Source of the DNA: Gymnothorax reevesii
Taxonomy: Eukaryota; Chordata; Actinopteri; Anguilliformes; Muraenidae
Assembly: GCA_029721435.1 (NCBI GenBank)
Contig: CM056574.1
Location: 32,878,001 to 32,942,000 of the forward strand
DNA length: 64,000 bases
Reading direction: 5' to 3'
A program made the translations under genes and the position numbers. Of the stretch, positions 11,640 to 21,999 are shown piece after piece. Position 1 is the stretch's first letter. Every line of letters starts with the position of its first letter. The notes beneath the pieces were generated by a model, which saw only the letters and a list, made by a program, of their open reading frames with translations, was not told the DNA's origin and did no database searches.

Positions 11640-11793
11640 ACCCAGACTCTAAATGTAGGAGGCCTTAGTAAGAGTTGCTCTAAGCACCTTTGTGTTTCAC
11701 TTTTAACTCTTCCTGAGAAACTTTTTATCACCACTTGCGATACTTCTAGCTTTCAGCGCTAAACTACGATTCTTTGTGAATACGGCCCCAGTT
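11640..11793 (-). repeat. Dispersed repeat end (GGCCGTATTCACAAAG type)
   Basis: On the minus strand it begins GGGGCCGTATTCACAAAGAA and continues into imperfect repeats about AGxxxTCxTAG. A related start is at 23672. Such ends are common on teleost non-autonomous DNA elements, probably Harbinger-like; only one end is recognisable. Confidence 0.5.
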
Positions 11794-12399
11794 GCATATC
11801 TTTCATTTTAAATTAACTGATTATGTACTTAAAAAATAAAGTAATATAAAAAAATCAATACCATACAAGTCTTGTATTGAGTTGAGAGTTCCAATATTCC
11901 AGTACAATGTGTGAAACTTTCAAGTTACATATCTCCCTATGACTGAATCAAGAGTAATTATCCATCAATGAAAGTTCATGCAGCATCTCGCAAAACCACT
12001 GGAAGAAGAACACCCACTGAGTGGAAATATGTGCTGCACATCTAGTGCCATCTACTGGATACACAGAGGTGCTGCTTAACCAGCGCTTTCCTCTGTACAT
12101 TTGACATGCCCTCAGGTCTGGCCCTCAAGCATGGAAGACTTCCAGTGGCTCAACACAAGAAAATCAGTGCCGTACAGCACATCCAAATATAATACACCCC
12201 TGTAGGTTACATGGCATAATTAAAGACATTACTGATGGGCCTATGTAGTGGTATGGTATTGGCAAAGACAGAGCAATCAGTAGGTTGCTGAAATAGGCTC
12301 AGAGTCTGAGAATAAATGTCTAAGAAGCCTGAGATTTCAGCACAAATTTAAATGCTTAAAAAATTCCTTTTTCAGCCCTTTTTTGCCTGTGTCCATTTT
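11794..12399. other. Non-coding stretch
   Basis: AT-rich sequence with no recognisable gene or element; it contains the AATAAA at 11835. Confidence 0.4.
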
Positions 12400-12607
12400 C
12401 TTTTTCTTTAGACCTCCTGCAGCCAGAAAATTTCAAATAAGCTCATTTTGTGGATAAAAATGTAAAATGTCTCAGTTTCAACATTTCAAATGTTATCTAT
12501 GTTCTATTGTAAATAACATATTGGCTCATGTGATCTGAAAGTCATTGCATTTTGATTTTATTCACAATTTACACTTTGTCCCAACTATTTTGGAATTGGG
12601 GTTGTAT
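12400..12607. repeat. Tc1-like element end, GTCCCAACT...GGGGTTGTA type
   Basis: It ends TTTACACTTTGTCCCAACTA and GGAATTGGGGTTGTA, a terminal repeat also found at 13318-13380, 26640-26695, 43441 (inverted) and 60640-60690. The 26.2-kb copy is attached to Tc1-like transposase remnants, which assigns the family. Confidence 0.6.
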
Positions 12608-12679
12608 TTAGCAATCTGAAAATGCATCATTTGTCATACTATCACTTTACTGGCCCATTGGAATACAGCATGTTTTCAA

Positions 12680-13316
12680 ATTAATCAGGGGCCAAAAACT
12701 GATTTACATGTTAACGCGATAACTGCAGTAATATTTCAATTAGAAATCCAAGTTTTACATATAAGTATGTATCATAAAGAGGAAGAACTGATTCGATTTT
12801 GGACAATTTACAAATTCTAGATGGCCACCAGGGGCCAAAAACTGAAAAAAGTCACTGTTTTTATCTTATCTCTGGAAATATTAGTCCGATTGACCTCAAA
12901 TTAAGTGTAAATGAAAGGTCATGACCTGAAGATGTGTCCCACGATGACTTTATACCTGTTTGGTTAAAAATTTTGACACAAGGTGGAGCTTTGTCACATA
13001 AAATTCACCATTTTTGCTATATCTTTGGAACTACTTCTCCAATCGACATGAAACTATGCGCAACTGCAAGGTCATGACCTCACAACGTGTCACATGATGA
13101 CATCATACCTGTATGGTGCAATATTTTGCCACCAGGTGGCGCTTTGTGGTGGAAAATTTCCATTTTGGCCATATCTTCAGAACCATTTGACCGATTGACC
13201 TGAAATTAAGTTCAAATGAAAATCTATTCAAGGTCTATTCAAGGATTGGGGAATTGGAGGATTGGGGGCGTTCAAGGATATACCCCCAGCCGTCGCCTCT
13301 GACGGCATAAGCCTAG
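12680..13316 (+). mobile_element. Helitron-like non-autonomous element, copy 1 (5' end unclear)
   Basis: The 3' end has the features expected of a Helitron: a short hairpin GCCGTC-GCCTCT-GACGGC, a short spacer, then CTAG followed by T. The body matches the opposite-strand copy at 17558-18518 over most of its length, including the wording TTAACGCGATAACTGCAG, GGGGCCAAAAACTG and GGTCATGACCT. No Rep/helicase ORF is present. Similarity starts near 12685 but the exact 5' end is not seen. Helitron assignment is inference from the terminus. Confidence 0.6.
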
Positions 13317-13380
13317 TTACATTTTGATTTTATTCACAATTTACACTTCGTCCCAACTATTTCAGAATTGGGGTTGTATA
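13317..13380. repeat. Second copy of Tc1-like end
   Basis: About 60 bp nearly identical, in the same direction, to 12545-12605 (CATTTTGATTTTATTCACAA through GGGGTTGTA). It lies directly after the Helitron-like 3' end, so the same end segment flanks that element on both sides. Confidence 0.65.
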
Positions 13381-15059
13381 AGTCCATTCGTGGTTTGGAA
13401 TTGGCTGGGAATACATTGAAGTGTAACTATGAGTGACGAGTTATGAGTTATGAGTGTAACTAGTTCAGGCAGGAAACTCGAAGGGCTACATCAGCTGACA
13501 GCAGCCTGGTAAGCTACCTGCACGTCAGCATCAGCAGGTACACAATTGGAGGATACACATCACGAGGTCATACAGCGGTCTATTTGAAAGACGTCAAGCT
13601 CACCTACCTCTGCTGCTGTTTGCAATGACTTTTCATGCGATGCAACATACTGTTTGGTTTTCTGCTTGCCGCCTCCACCCCAGCCTTCACCTGTTTGGTT
13701 CTGCTCACATTGTGGGGGATTTTGATTTCTTATGACTATGTTTGTATCTTCGCTGTGCCTAGGTAGGACATTCCTCCAGAGCAGAACCGCCGCCAGAATA
13801 CAATGCACTGCTTATACCCATGAATAAATTGTTCTATTTTATTGAAACGTGAGTTTCCCTGACTGATTACTGTTATTGAGTTTTGGGTAGCATTTTGATT
13901 TGTCATCTAACTGTCCACAACCACAGTCATGTTCAACCACAGTGATTTTTGGAGACTTAGGTCTTCTTCATTGTATTACATGTCTGCCTTTTCCATGAAC
14001 ATCATATTGATGTTCACTCTGAAAACAGCAGGTGGTCCACTGGCAAACAGAGGGGGTCACTAGACTGTAACAAACTGTGGAGCTCTCAGTGCCTGAGTCC
14101 TCCCTTACTCCAGTCTCTCAGGCCGGTCTCTCTTCCACACTCTTTGAATACCACATAGGATGATTCTATTGCAGGATGAATGTTCTGACTGTAAACTGAG
14201 CTTTTTTAATGAGTATGTCTGCTAGTTCATGGGGCTCTGTTGACAAATGGGTAAATTTCTAAACTTTATGGTAGAGAAAAAGCATATTTTGGTTTGCAGC
14301 GGTAACTGGTTGCCACTGATGTCCATCCGTTCCAATAGTGATAAACCCATTCTAGACTCCACCGAAAAATTATTCATTCATATTGAACTTCATGAGTCAA
14401 AAGTTAATTTATGTTAAAAATATGATTTTTTAAAAATGATTTGGCAGTGCACAATTTTGGGGGCTCAGGGAGCATGGAGAGGCACTTACATAGCTGTTTT
14501 GTTTGGCTCATAAACAGAAGATAATTTTGAATAACATACTCAGATGAAGCTCATGATTGGTCAAGGAGTTTATGATCCCAAAAACGTATTGTTTTAACTG
14601 CAAGCCATTGTTCCATTCACAGTATATATTATAAAATTTCAATGCTGAATTTGCATGAAGATTTTTTTTTGTGTTAGCAGCCTTAATTCTTTGCTAAAAT
14701 AATGAAAATAAACTAAAACATGATGGTATTCTAAATGCTACAAGTTTCTTGTTTCATCGCAAATAATTTTCCCCCTCACTGTGAAGCTCAAATCTTGAAT
14801 TATAAAGCCTTAAGTAGGGGAACATTTTGGCTTCTGTGCAATGGGCTTAAGCATGGATTTAATTACAAATAGATATAGTTAAACGGAAGTTTTGTGCAAC
14901 CCAATTCTCTGTTCGTGTTCCGCAACTGGACTGAATTTAGTCCATGATTTAATCGCTGTAAGATCGCATACGGAGAGAAACCGTGTCTTCGGTTGCCAAT
15001 TACGATAATTGGAAAACGCATCAATAAATGAAAATGATTGAGAACTACTAATTGCAGTC
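13381..15059. other. Non-coding stretch, nothing recognised
   Basis: AT-rich single-copy-looking sequence. Short frames (13560-13808, 14879-15061) carry no known domain. Confidence 0.4.
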
Positions 15060-15139
15060 AAAAAGGGACGTGTCTATCGCCACTCCTTTTCGCACTGTCA
15101 CTGGAGCCCCTGGCACAAGCTCTCAGACAAAGCCATAAT

Positions 15140-16497
15140 ATCCATCCTGTTACCTTATTTGGTACTCAGAATTCCATATTCTCTAAATAAGCGATCACAA
15201 CACATCTCACTCCCCAATGACCTTACATTCACTAAATCATTCACTTACCTAGGAATTATAATATCAGGCTCTCTGACGGGAATCACTGAAATTAATTTCA
15301 ATGAAATGAAAGGTAAAATAAAACAGGATGTACAAAGATGGACTAAACTTCAGTTATCAATGCAGGCCAGAATCAGAATTGTCAAGATGAATAGCCTACC
15401 ACGACTAAATTTCTTGTCTTTCATGATTCCTTGTGCCCCTTCTCCTAAAAATGAAGGTTGAACTCCATAATAGCTAAATTTATTTGGAATGGCAGACAAC
15501 CAAGAGTACAATTTTCTGTTTTACAGCGCACAAAATCAGGAGGCGGCCTAGCTGTGCCTAATTTTAAGCTATATAACTGGGCATTCCAGATAAGGGCAAT
15601 GCTCACCTGGACAGATTTAAAAAGTTAAGTGCCATGGAGAAATATCGAATCAGCTATTGCACATCCCCACAGGCTTCAAGATCTACCTTTCACAGGTGTA
15701 GGGGCTCGCAAATTACATAAGTTTGGTCAAATAATTTCATCCACTCTAGCCGCATGGCACAGTGCCGAAAAAGCAATAGAAAAAAAAAGCAAGCAAAAGA
15801 AAAAGGCCACTCAAAGAAATTCTCTTTGCAAACTCATTTATGGAACAACAACCACCTCTTATCAAACCTCCAACCGTTTGCTTATCCTCCGTGGTCCTCT
15901 AAAGGAGTTTTTACTTTTTCTGATATTTTTGATTCCAACAGTTTACGGACATTCCAGGATATTAAAACAAAATATGGTCTGCCAGGTTTTTCCTTTTTCT
16001 TTTATCTACAGTTGCGATCCGCAATGAAAGCTTATGGTGAGCCTTGGAATTCAGTGTTGTGTGACCACCCTATGTATAAATGGATCGATCCTACGGAAGA
16101 CTCTAGAGGTGCAGTCACGAAGATATATAATAACTTGCTCAAGAGCACTCATAAGCCCTTAAAGATATTGTCAGTGGGATCTGGAACTTTCTTGGTTCGG
16201 ATTCTACCCGGACTGGGAAACAGTGTGGTCAAATCTTTGTCTTCCTTCTAAAAATCTTAGTCATGTGCTCATTCATTTTAAGATTATCCACCGTTTTTAT
16301 TACACTCCATACAAACGTTACCTCATGAAACTTACACCTCATTTATGCTGCAACATATGTAACTCAGGAACTACTGTTACATTTCTTCACATGTTCTGGG
16401 ATTGTCCTGTCGTCCAGTCTTTCTGGCTTCATGTCACTTGTATGTTACTTGATCTTACTGGAGTGCGCCTTGACTTAGATCCTTGTTTGTTGTAATT
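15140..16497 (+). pseudogene. L1-clade ORF2 C-terminal region, frameshifted
   Basis: Recognisable blocks after the RT core: FTYLGIIISGSLTGITEINF, DVQRWTKLQLSMQARIRIVK and MNSLPRLNFL; then FIWNGRQPRVQFSVLQ and GGGLAVPNFKLYNWAFQIRA; finally KIIHRFYYTPYKRYLMKL with CCNIC and HMFWDCPVVQSFW, the Cys/His region at the end of L1/Tx1 ORF2. Several frameshifts and a stop near 15627 separate the blocks. The EN and catalytic RT motifs were lost with the 5' truncation. Confidence 0.85.
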
Positions 16498-16831
16498 GAA
16501 TGATGACTCAAAATACCAGTTTTCATTACAACAGAAAAGACTACTGATTGCAGGATTCACAGTTGGTAAAAAAAAACTATAATACAGCAATGATTTTCCC
16601 CAGAAATAAATCTGAAACAATTCTGGATAACCTCCTTTCATTACATAGTTTGTCTAGAGTGCACAACTGCCAAGAATAACAAGGCAAAGGAACCCACAGT
16701 AAATTCCTGGATGAGTATAGCCTCGACCCTTAAGGAGCTGTTTTGAAAAAGTCAACAAGTTAGGATCTATTATTGTCAACACGAGTTTACCGCCAGTGTG
16801 TTTTGTTTTGTGTGTGTTTTCTTTCTTTTCT

Positions 16832-16863
16832 TGTCTCTCTCTCTCTCTCTTTATCTCTCTCTA
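16832..16863. repeat. (CT)n microsatellite in the LINE 3' UTR
   Basis: About 14 CT units with one TTTA interruption, within the L1 3' untranslated region. Confidence 0.9.
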
Positions 16864-17001
16864 GAGGACGTGTTAGGTTCTGCTTTTCTTCTCTTTTTAT
16901 GCCCTTTTTTTTAATTACTCCATTTTATATGTCCTTACAATGTCATGTCAATTTTTACGTGATAATAAAAATCAGAATCACAAAAAAAAAGGGACGTGTC
17001 T

Positions 17002-17289
17002 CAGCACCCCTGCTGGCTACGCCACTGTCGGCAAGTACACATGCAAAAATAAAATTATCCCTTCTTTCTAAAAATTTATAGAGATCGGTAATCAACTTGG
17101 TATATCGAAATGTATTTATGACTGCAATGACGTTTCATGACACCTCCTAGAAATATCAAAACGAAGACATTTCAATGATAAACCTACCTGGTCCGCCATC
17201 TTCGATTTCCTTCACTGGGGGCAGCCATTGAGTCATTGATACCAGGGCCTCACTTTGAGCGCAGGCGCAACGATACATCTTTTTCCAAC
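17002..17289. other. Spacer between two LINE insertions
   Basis: A short single-copy-looking stretch with no recognisable feature. Confidence 0.4.
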
Positions 17290-17557
17290 GCCTTTAATCA
17301 ACATTTAAAAATATTTAAGGAGACCAGATTCTTCTGACCAAACTCCTCCTGCTGTAGATTCAGAGCTGCAGGAGCAGCATATCTGAAACTCCTTTTACCC
17401 ATTTTCAAGTGAACTTTGGGAACACTTAGCAAAAGCCAGTGTTGTGATTGAGTCACAGAGCGAAGACTATAGCTTCCAAGTTCCAACATCTTTTACTTGA
17501 ATAAAATGACATAAGTATGTGGGAATCAAATTCAGAATAGTCTTATACTATAGTAAA

Positions 17558-18518
17558 CTAGGCTTATGTCGTCGGAGGGGACGACTGGGGGTATATCCCT
17601 GAACGCCCCCAATCCTCCAATTCCCCAATCCTTGAATAGACCTTGAATAGACTTTCATTTGAACTTAATTTCAGGTCAATTGGACAAATGGTTCTGAAGA
17701 TATAGCCAAAATGGTCATTTTCCATCACAAAGAGCCACCTGGTGGCAAAATATTGAACCATATAGGTATTATGTCATCATGGGACACATCCTCAGGTCAT
17801 GACCTTACATTTGCACATAGTTTCATGTCAGTTGGAGAAATAGTTCCAAAGATATAGCAACAATGGTGAAATTTATGTGACAAAGCTCCACCTTGTGTCA
17901 AAATTTTGAACCAAACAGGTATAATGTCATAGTGGGACACATCTTCAGGTCATGACCTTTCATTTATACTTGATTTGAGGTCAATCGGACAAATATTTCA
18001 AGTGATGAGATAAAAACAGTGATTTTTTTCAGTTTTTGGCCATCTAGAGATCGTAACTTGTCCAAAATCGAATCAGTTCTTCCTCTTTATGATACTTACT
18101 TATGTGCAAAACCTGGAATTTCTAATTGAAATATTAATGCAGTTATCGCGGAACAGTGATGTTTTCAGTTTTTGGCCCCTGGTGGCCAATCTAGAAATAG
18201 TAAATTGTCCAAAATCGAATCAGTTTTCCTCTTTATGATACTTACTTACATGCAAAACTTGGAATTTCTAATTAAAATATTACTGCAGTTATCGCGTTAA
18301 CACTGAAATCAGTTTTAGGCCCCTGGTGACCAATCTAGACATCGTAAATTGTCCAAAATCGAATCAGTTCTTCATCTTTATGACTCTTACTTATGTGCAA
18401 AATTCGGAATTTGTAATTGAAATATTACAAGTTATCGCGTTAACACGTAGTGCGGCGGCGGCGGTCGGACTAAAAACATAATATACCCCGGAACGCCATT
18501 TGGCGTTCGGGGATATAA
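17558..18518 (-). mobile_element. Helitron-like element, copy 2, nested in a LINE
   Basis: The 3' end (minus strand) has hairpin GTCGTC-CCCTCC-GACGAC, then ATAAGCCTAG, followed by host T. The 5' part has a second hairpin CCCCGAACGCCAAATGGCGTTCCGGGG-like region at 18486-18513. Reading the host LINE across the element gives an intact site GTCTTTA|TTTACTATAG, an A|T junction without target duplication, as canonical Helitrons use. The 5' end is TTATATCC rather than the canonical TC, so the subclass is uncertain. No ORF. Confidence 0.65.
18038..18470 (-). repeat. Three tandem units of about 145 bp within the Helitron-like element
   Basis: Units begin at about 18038, 18184 and 18328, each containing TGTCCAAAATCGAATCAGTT, a TATGATACTTACTTA-type segment and CAGTTATCGCG. 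Copy 1 (12680-13316) has only one such unit, so the array arose by tandem expansion. Confidence 0.8.
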
Positions 18519-18890
18519 TAAAGACAGGCCAATGACTTCTTCCACGAATTGTTAAAGACAGCCAGCCAACTCGCTCATACAAAATACAGTGATGAGTTAG
18601 TGCCTTGAGGTCAGTTATGAACCTCAGCGCTCCATGATAGACTGTGTCCAAAGATTTAAGCCATTGAGAAGATGCATGCATATGGAAAATATCACTACAG
18701 TCGATCGAAGGCATAAAAGGCCTCAACAAGCCTTTTTTGCAGCAGAGGAAAAACAGGACTTATTTCTGAAATAAAAACCCAGTCTCTGCTTCAATTTCTT
18801 TGCAAGTTGCTCAACATGAAGCATAAAATACAAAGATATGTCATCAATCACTATATAATTAGTGATTGATGGTGTAAGAAAGAATTTTTT

Positions 18891-19846
18891 CATGATCATT
18901 GCTGGAGCTGTCAGCCAGTGATGGCAATAAATCTGTTTCTAACTTTTGAGTTCCAGGTCGATGGGAGAAACCTGATGTTATTATCCCGGAGTGCCATTCT
19001 GTTCCTATTTTAGGAGCTACGGTTCTATTTTTATTAGCTACTTTTTGGTGTTTACTAATGATTTATATGGTTTTGCATTGCTTGCCACTTTAAATAATTT
19101 TGCTGTTATGAATGACGCACCTGCATTTCACACACCAACTATTAGGCCCCTTTTGATCTGGTCTCCATTGTGCTTCCGATATATTGTCCACCCCCAAAAT
19201 CTAGATCCCTGACCTGCTGTTCTCAGGTCAGTATGACCTGAGAGTAATGCAACATTGAAAAGCCCAGTTATCATTGGGACGTGGTAAAAACATGATTCAT
19301 GAGCCAAAAATGTAACTTCCCATTTTGGAACGTAGTTTTTATTTCTTCTTTGTGCACTCACATGTACATGCATGCAGATTAATACATTTACTGCATATCC
19401 ATGTGTTTTATTTTTACTCTCAGTACAGTGTCATCTGGTGTCATTTTAGAGTTACTTCAGACACATTTGCGAGAGAAGTATTTCACAGCAAATAAGACAC
19501 TTTCCATCTTAAATTCAGAAAAAAAAATCAATTTTTCACCTAATTTTTTTTCAAAATAGACATAATTTATGCCTATTATACCCATGTTTTCACTACCATG
19601 GTAATTTGTGAATGAGATAAAGATGATTTATTCTGTTTTTAAATAGATTTTCCATTTTTCAAGAGCATTAAAATCACAATAATGTCCAAAGATAGCAGTG
19701 AATTGGATAGCAGTGCCAAAGACCCAAAACATGACCAGAATATAAGGGCTTTTTTGAAACAAATGTAATATTCTGATCACATCTGAAATGTTAGACTGTA
19801 AAATGAGAATCCAAATTTTTTTCAGGACCAGCCGAACATTGGAGAG
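18891..19846. other. Non-coding stretch downstream of the GPCR
   Basis: AT-rich with no coding potential recognised. It begins at the edge of the LINE remnant. Confidence 0.4.
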
Positions 19847-20257
19847 GGGCTGTAACATTTTTTGTACTGTACTGTCCTGTGGCACGAGCCACTGTAGTAA
19901 TTGTCTTTCTCCACTTGGGGACTGGCCCAGGCCACTGTCCTGTCTACTGTCTTGTGGTCCAAGCCACTTGCAGTAACTGTCCTGCTCCACCAGGGGGCTG
20001 ACCTAGGCCACTGAACGAGTGTCTCGACAGTGTCTGGCCTCGCACCAATGTACAGTCTCAGAACCACTGACAGTACTGTCCATGCTCAGAATATTGCAAT
20101 TGCATCGTAAATGCTTACCTTATCATACCTCGTTGCAAGGCCAGTCACTGTCTTGAGACATTCGTTTAGTGGCCCGGGCCAGCCCCCTAGTGGAGCAGGA
20201 CAATTACTACAGTGGCTCATGCTACAGGACAGTACAGTACACAAAATGTTCCAGCCT
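19847..20257. repeat. Foldback repeat 3' of the GPCR gene
   Basis: The left arm begins GGCTGTAACATTTTTTGTAC and contains TGTACTGTCCTGTGGCACG; the right arm is its inverse, ending GTACAGTACACAAAATGTTC at 20250. Both arms carry GAGCCACTGTAGTAATTGTC and the GACAGTG...GGCC block. The left arm has an internal duplication of about 75 bp that the right arm lacks. It lies about 190 bp beyond the GPCR stop and may be in its 3' UTR. Confidence 0.75.
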
Positions 20258-20445
20258 ATTGGCAATTTGTATACTCAGCACCTTTAATGTGTGATTGATT
20301 TGTAGATCTTGTGACAGTCTTACAACCAATTCAGTGCTCTTTCTGTTTGTTAATTTGGCTAATATTGTCTGGTAATTGCTTGAATAGTTGATTGTAAATT
20401 TCAGTTCAACAGACAATTTAGTTTACTGTATCAGCAAGAAAGTAG
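20258..20445 (-). other. Immediate 3' flank of the GPCR gene
   Basis: Short AT-rich flank between the GPCR stop codon and the foldback repeat. No AATAAA was seen on the minus strand here. Confidence 0.4.
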
Positions 20446-21417
20446 TTAACTCAGCTGTGGTGATTGGCAGAAAGATGGCTGAGCATTGTAGTCATTCCTG
20501 GTCCAGGCATTGGTAGTTTTTCGATGGAGTTTTCGAGAGCTAAAAGCATAGAGGAAGGGGTCCACACAGCTGTTGACTAACGCAAGAGCAGCACAAAAGT
20601 GCCATGCAGCCTCAGAGAACGTCTGCAAACTTTTGGACTTGAAAACCACCGACAATATTTGCAGAACGTTGATGATATGAAAGGGACTCCAGAATATGAA
20701 GAAGGTGATCACAATGCTGGTCACCAGCCTGGTCATCCTCGGGCAGCTGAAGAAGGCAGTCTGGTTCACTCTCTTGTGGAGACAGACGTATGAGGTCACC
20801 AGGATAGAGGAAGGGACAACAAACCCCAACAGAGTCTCTGCAGACAGAACAGCTAATTTCTCCACATTGGAGCTGTACCTCCTGAGGCAACTGTACTGTC
20901 CTTTGTCTTTGAGCACAACCACATCCCAAACAATGATCATGGGGACAGCGAAAACCCCCGCCAGTGCCCACAGGGTAAGTAACAGAACCCTCTCACCCAT
21001 CCCGCGCAGTCTTTTCCAGTAACGAGGGTACAGCACAGCCAGGTAGCGCTGCACACTCATCAAGGTGACCGTTAGCAGATTTGAGTATAAACTCCAGTAC
21101 AGAAAATAAGCAATAAAAGTACAGGTCTCTTGTTGAAAAACCCAGTCAAACAGCCAGGCATAGATCCAAACAGGCAGTGTGATGAGGGAAAAGGTGTCAC
21201 ACACTGCTAGGTTCAGCATCAGCTTCAGGGTGAAATTCTCAGCTTCATACCTGCGTACAATCATGATGATGACCACAATGTTACTGGGGACACCCACGAC
21301 AAAGCACAGGCCCAGGATCACACAGGGGGCCACATTTTCTTCATTCCATGAAAAGGTAGAATTGGAGCTGGAGAAGTTGAGGTGCTGCATTGTTAAGCGA
21401 AAATCGTCATCTGTCAT
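20446..21417 (-). CDS. ltb4r-like: Leukotriene B4 receptor-like class A GPCR
   Basis: An intact single-exon ORF of 323 residues with seven hydrophobic segments. N-glycosylation sites at N14 and N19 precede TM1 (about 30-55, GVPSN). TM2 has LNLAVCD (68-74). C99 at the start of TM3 and C177 in the second outer loop can form the usual disulfide. TM3 ends QRY (123-125) in place of DRY. W150 marks TM4, P202 TM5, FWSPFH (242-247) TM6 and NSCVDPFLY (282-290) TM7, with DPxxY in place of NPxxY. The C-tail is short (about 30 residues). The wording is closest to leukotriene B4 / chemoattractant receptors, which signal through Gi at the plasma membrane of leukocytes; the ligand here is inferred. Two related pseudogenes lie at 22.3 and 37 kb. 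Confidence 0.85.
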   Translation of the reverse strand: MTDDDFRLTMQHLNFSSSNSTFSWNEENVAPCVILGLCFVVGVPSNIVVIIMIVRRYEAENFTLKLMLNLAVCDTFSLITLPVWIYAWLFDWVFQQETCTFIAYFLYWSLYSNLLTVTLMSVQRYLAVLYPRYWKRLRGMGERVLLLTLWALAGVFAVPMIIVWDVVVLKDKGQYSCLRRYSSNVEKLAVLSAETLLGFVVPSSILVTSYVCLHKRVNQTAFFSCPRMTRLVTSIVITFFIFWSPFHIINVLQILSVVFKSKSLQTFSEAAWHFCAALALVNSCVDPFLYAFSSRKLHRKTTNAWTRNDYNAQPSFCQSPQLS

Positions 21418-21999
21418 TTAAGCAGGAAGTTACCCTCAGTTTTAAGCTTAATGCAGAAGTTATTTACTATTGGTTTCAGGTGCAACATCCTCAATATTTT
21501 TTTCCTGTGTGCCTCCAACTTCCCTTTGAAGGGTCTGAACAAAAAAAACATTAAAGTTCAGTGAATTATGGGAAAGCAGTTTTCACATTGTTAACAGCAA
21601 TGTGAGCAAGATGCGCCTCAACCATTTACCAACAAAATACGGAACATTTAGCCATTTGGCTCCACACACTTCAGCAGACGGTATGTAATACAATACAGTT
21701 TAAACAGTTACTTCCACTGTGGTATTCGGGTCCGCGGGATTGTGAGTTTATTGAGAGAAAAATGATGCAATTAATGATTTTTTTCAACCTGAGGATTATT
21801 GGCCTTGGCTCATCATGGGGAAAAAACTTTTTCATTGAGTGCATACTGTGGACCCCCCTACACATCAATATGACATATGTGGTGTTTTGGTCCACTACAC
21901 CCGAGGGTAATCAAATTGTGGTAACAGCTGGTAAGGTATACATGGCAAAAAATGAAAGAAAAAAATTTGTTATGTTCCCTCGCTGGGCTTGCTGCTCGT
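21418..21999. other. Spacer upstream of the GPCR
   Basis: It probably holds the GPCR promoter and 5' UTR, but no TATA box or other site could be fixed with confidence. Confidence 0.35.

Larger units (their letters stand above)
15060..17001 (+). mobile_element. 5'-truncated L1-type LINE with target site duplication
   Basis: A 16-bp direct repeat, AAAAAGGGACGTGTCT, flanks the insertion (15060-15075 and 16986-17001). The 3' end has AATAAAAATCAGAATCAC and an A-run merging with the target. Inside is the C-terminal part of an L1-type ORF2. Truncated 5' end, A-tail and target duplication are hallmarks of target-primed reverse transcription. Confidence 0.88.
17290..18890 (-). pseudogene. LINE reverse transcriptase C-terminal remnant split by an insertion
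   Basis: On the minus strand, 18519-18890 reads QLAKKLKQRLGFYFRNKSCF, then after a frameshift SIDCSDIFHMHASS, LDTVYHGALRFITDLKALTH and ILYERVGWLSL; after the 17558-18518 insertion it resumes with PHTYVILF, GSYSLRSVTQ, VPKVHLKMGKRSFRYAAPAA and LVSLNIF. This is the segment after the RT core in CR1/L2-group teleost LINEs. Stops and frameshifts make it inactive. Confidence 0.8.

Noticed and set aside
20599..21022. Plus-strand frames across the GPCR
   Set aside because: They are antisense shadows of the receptor, which has clear TM motifs on the minus strand.
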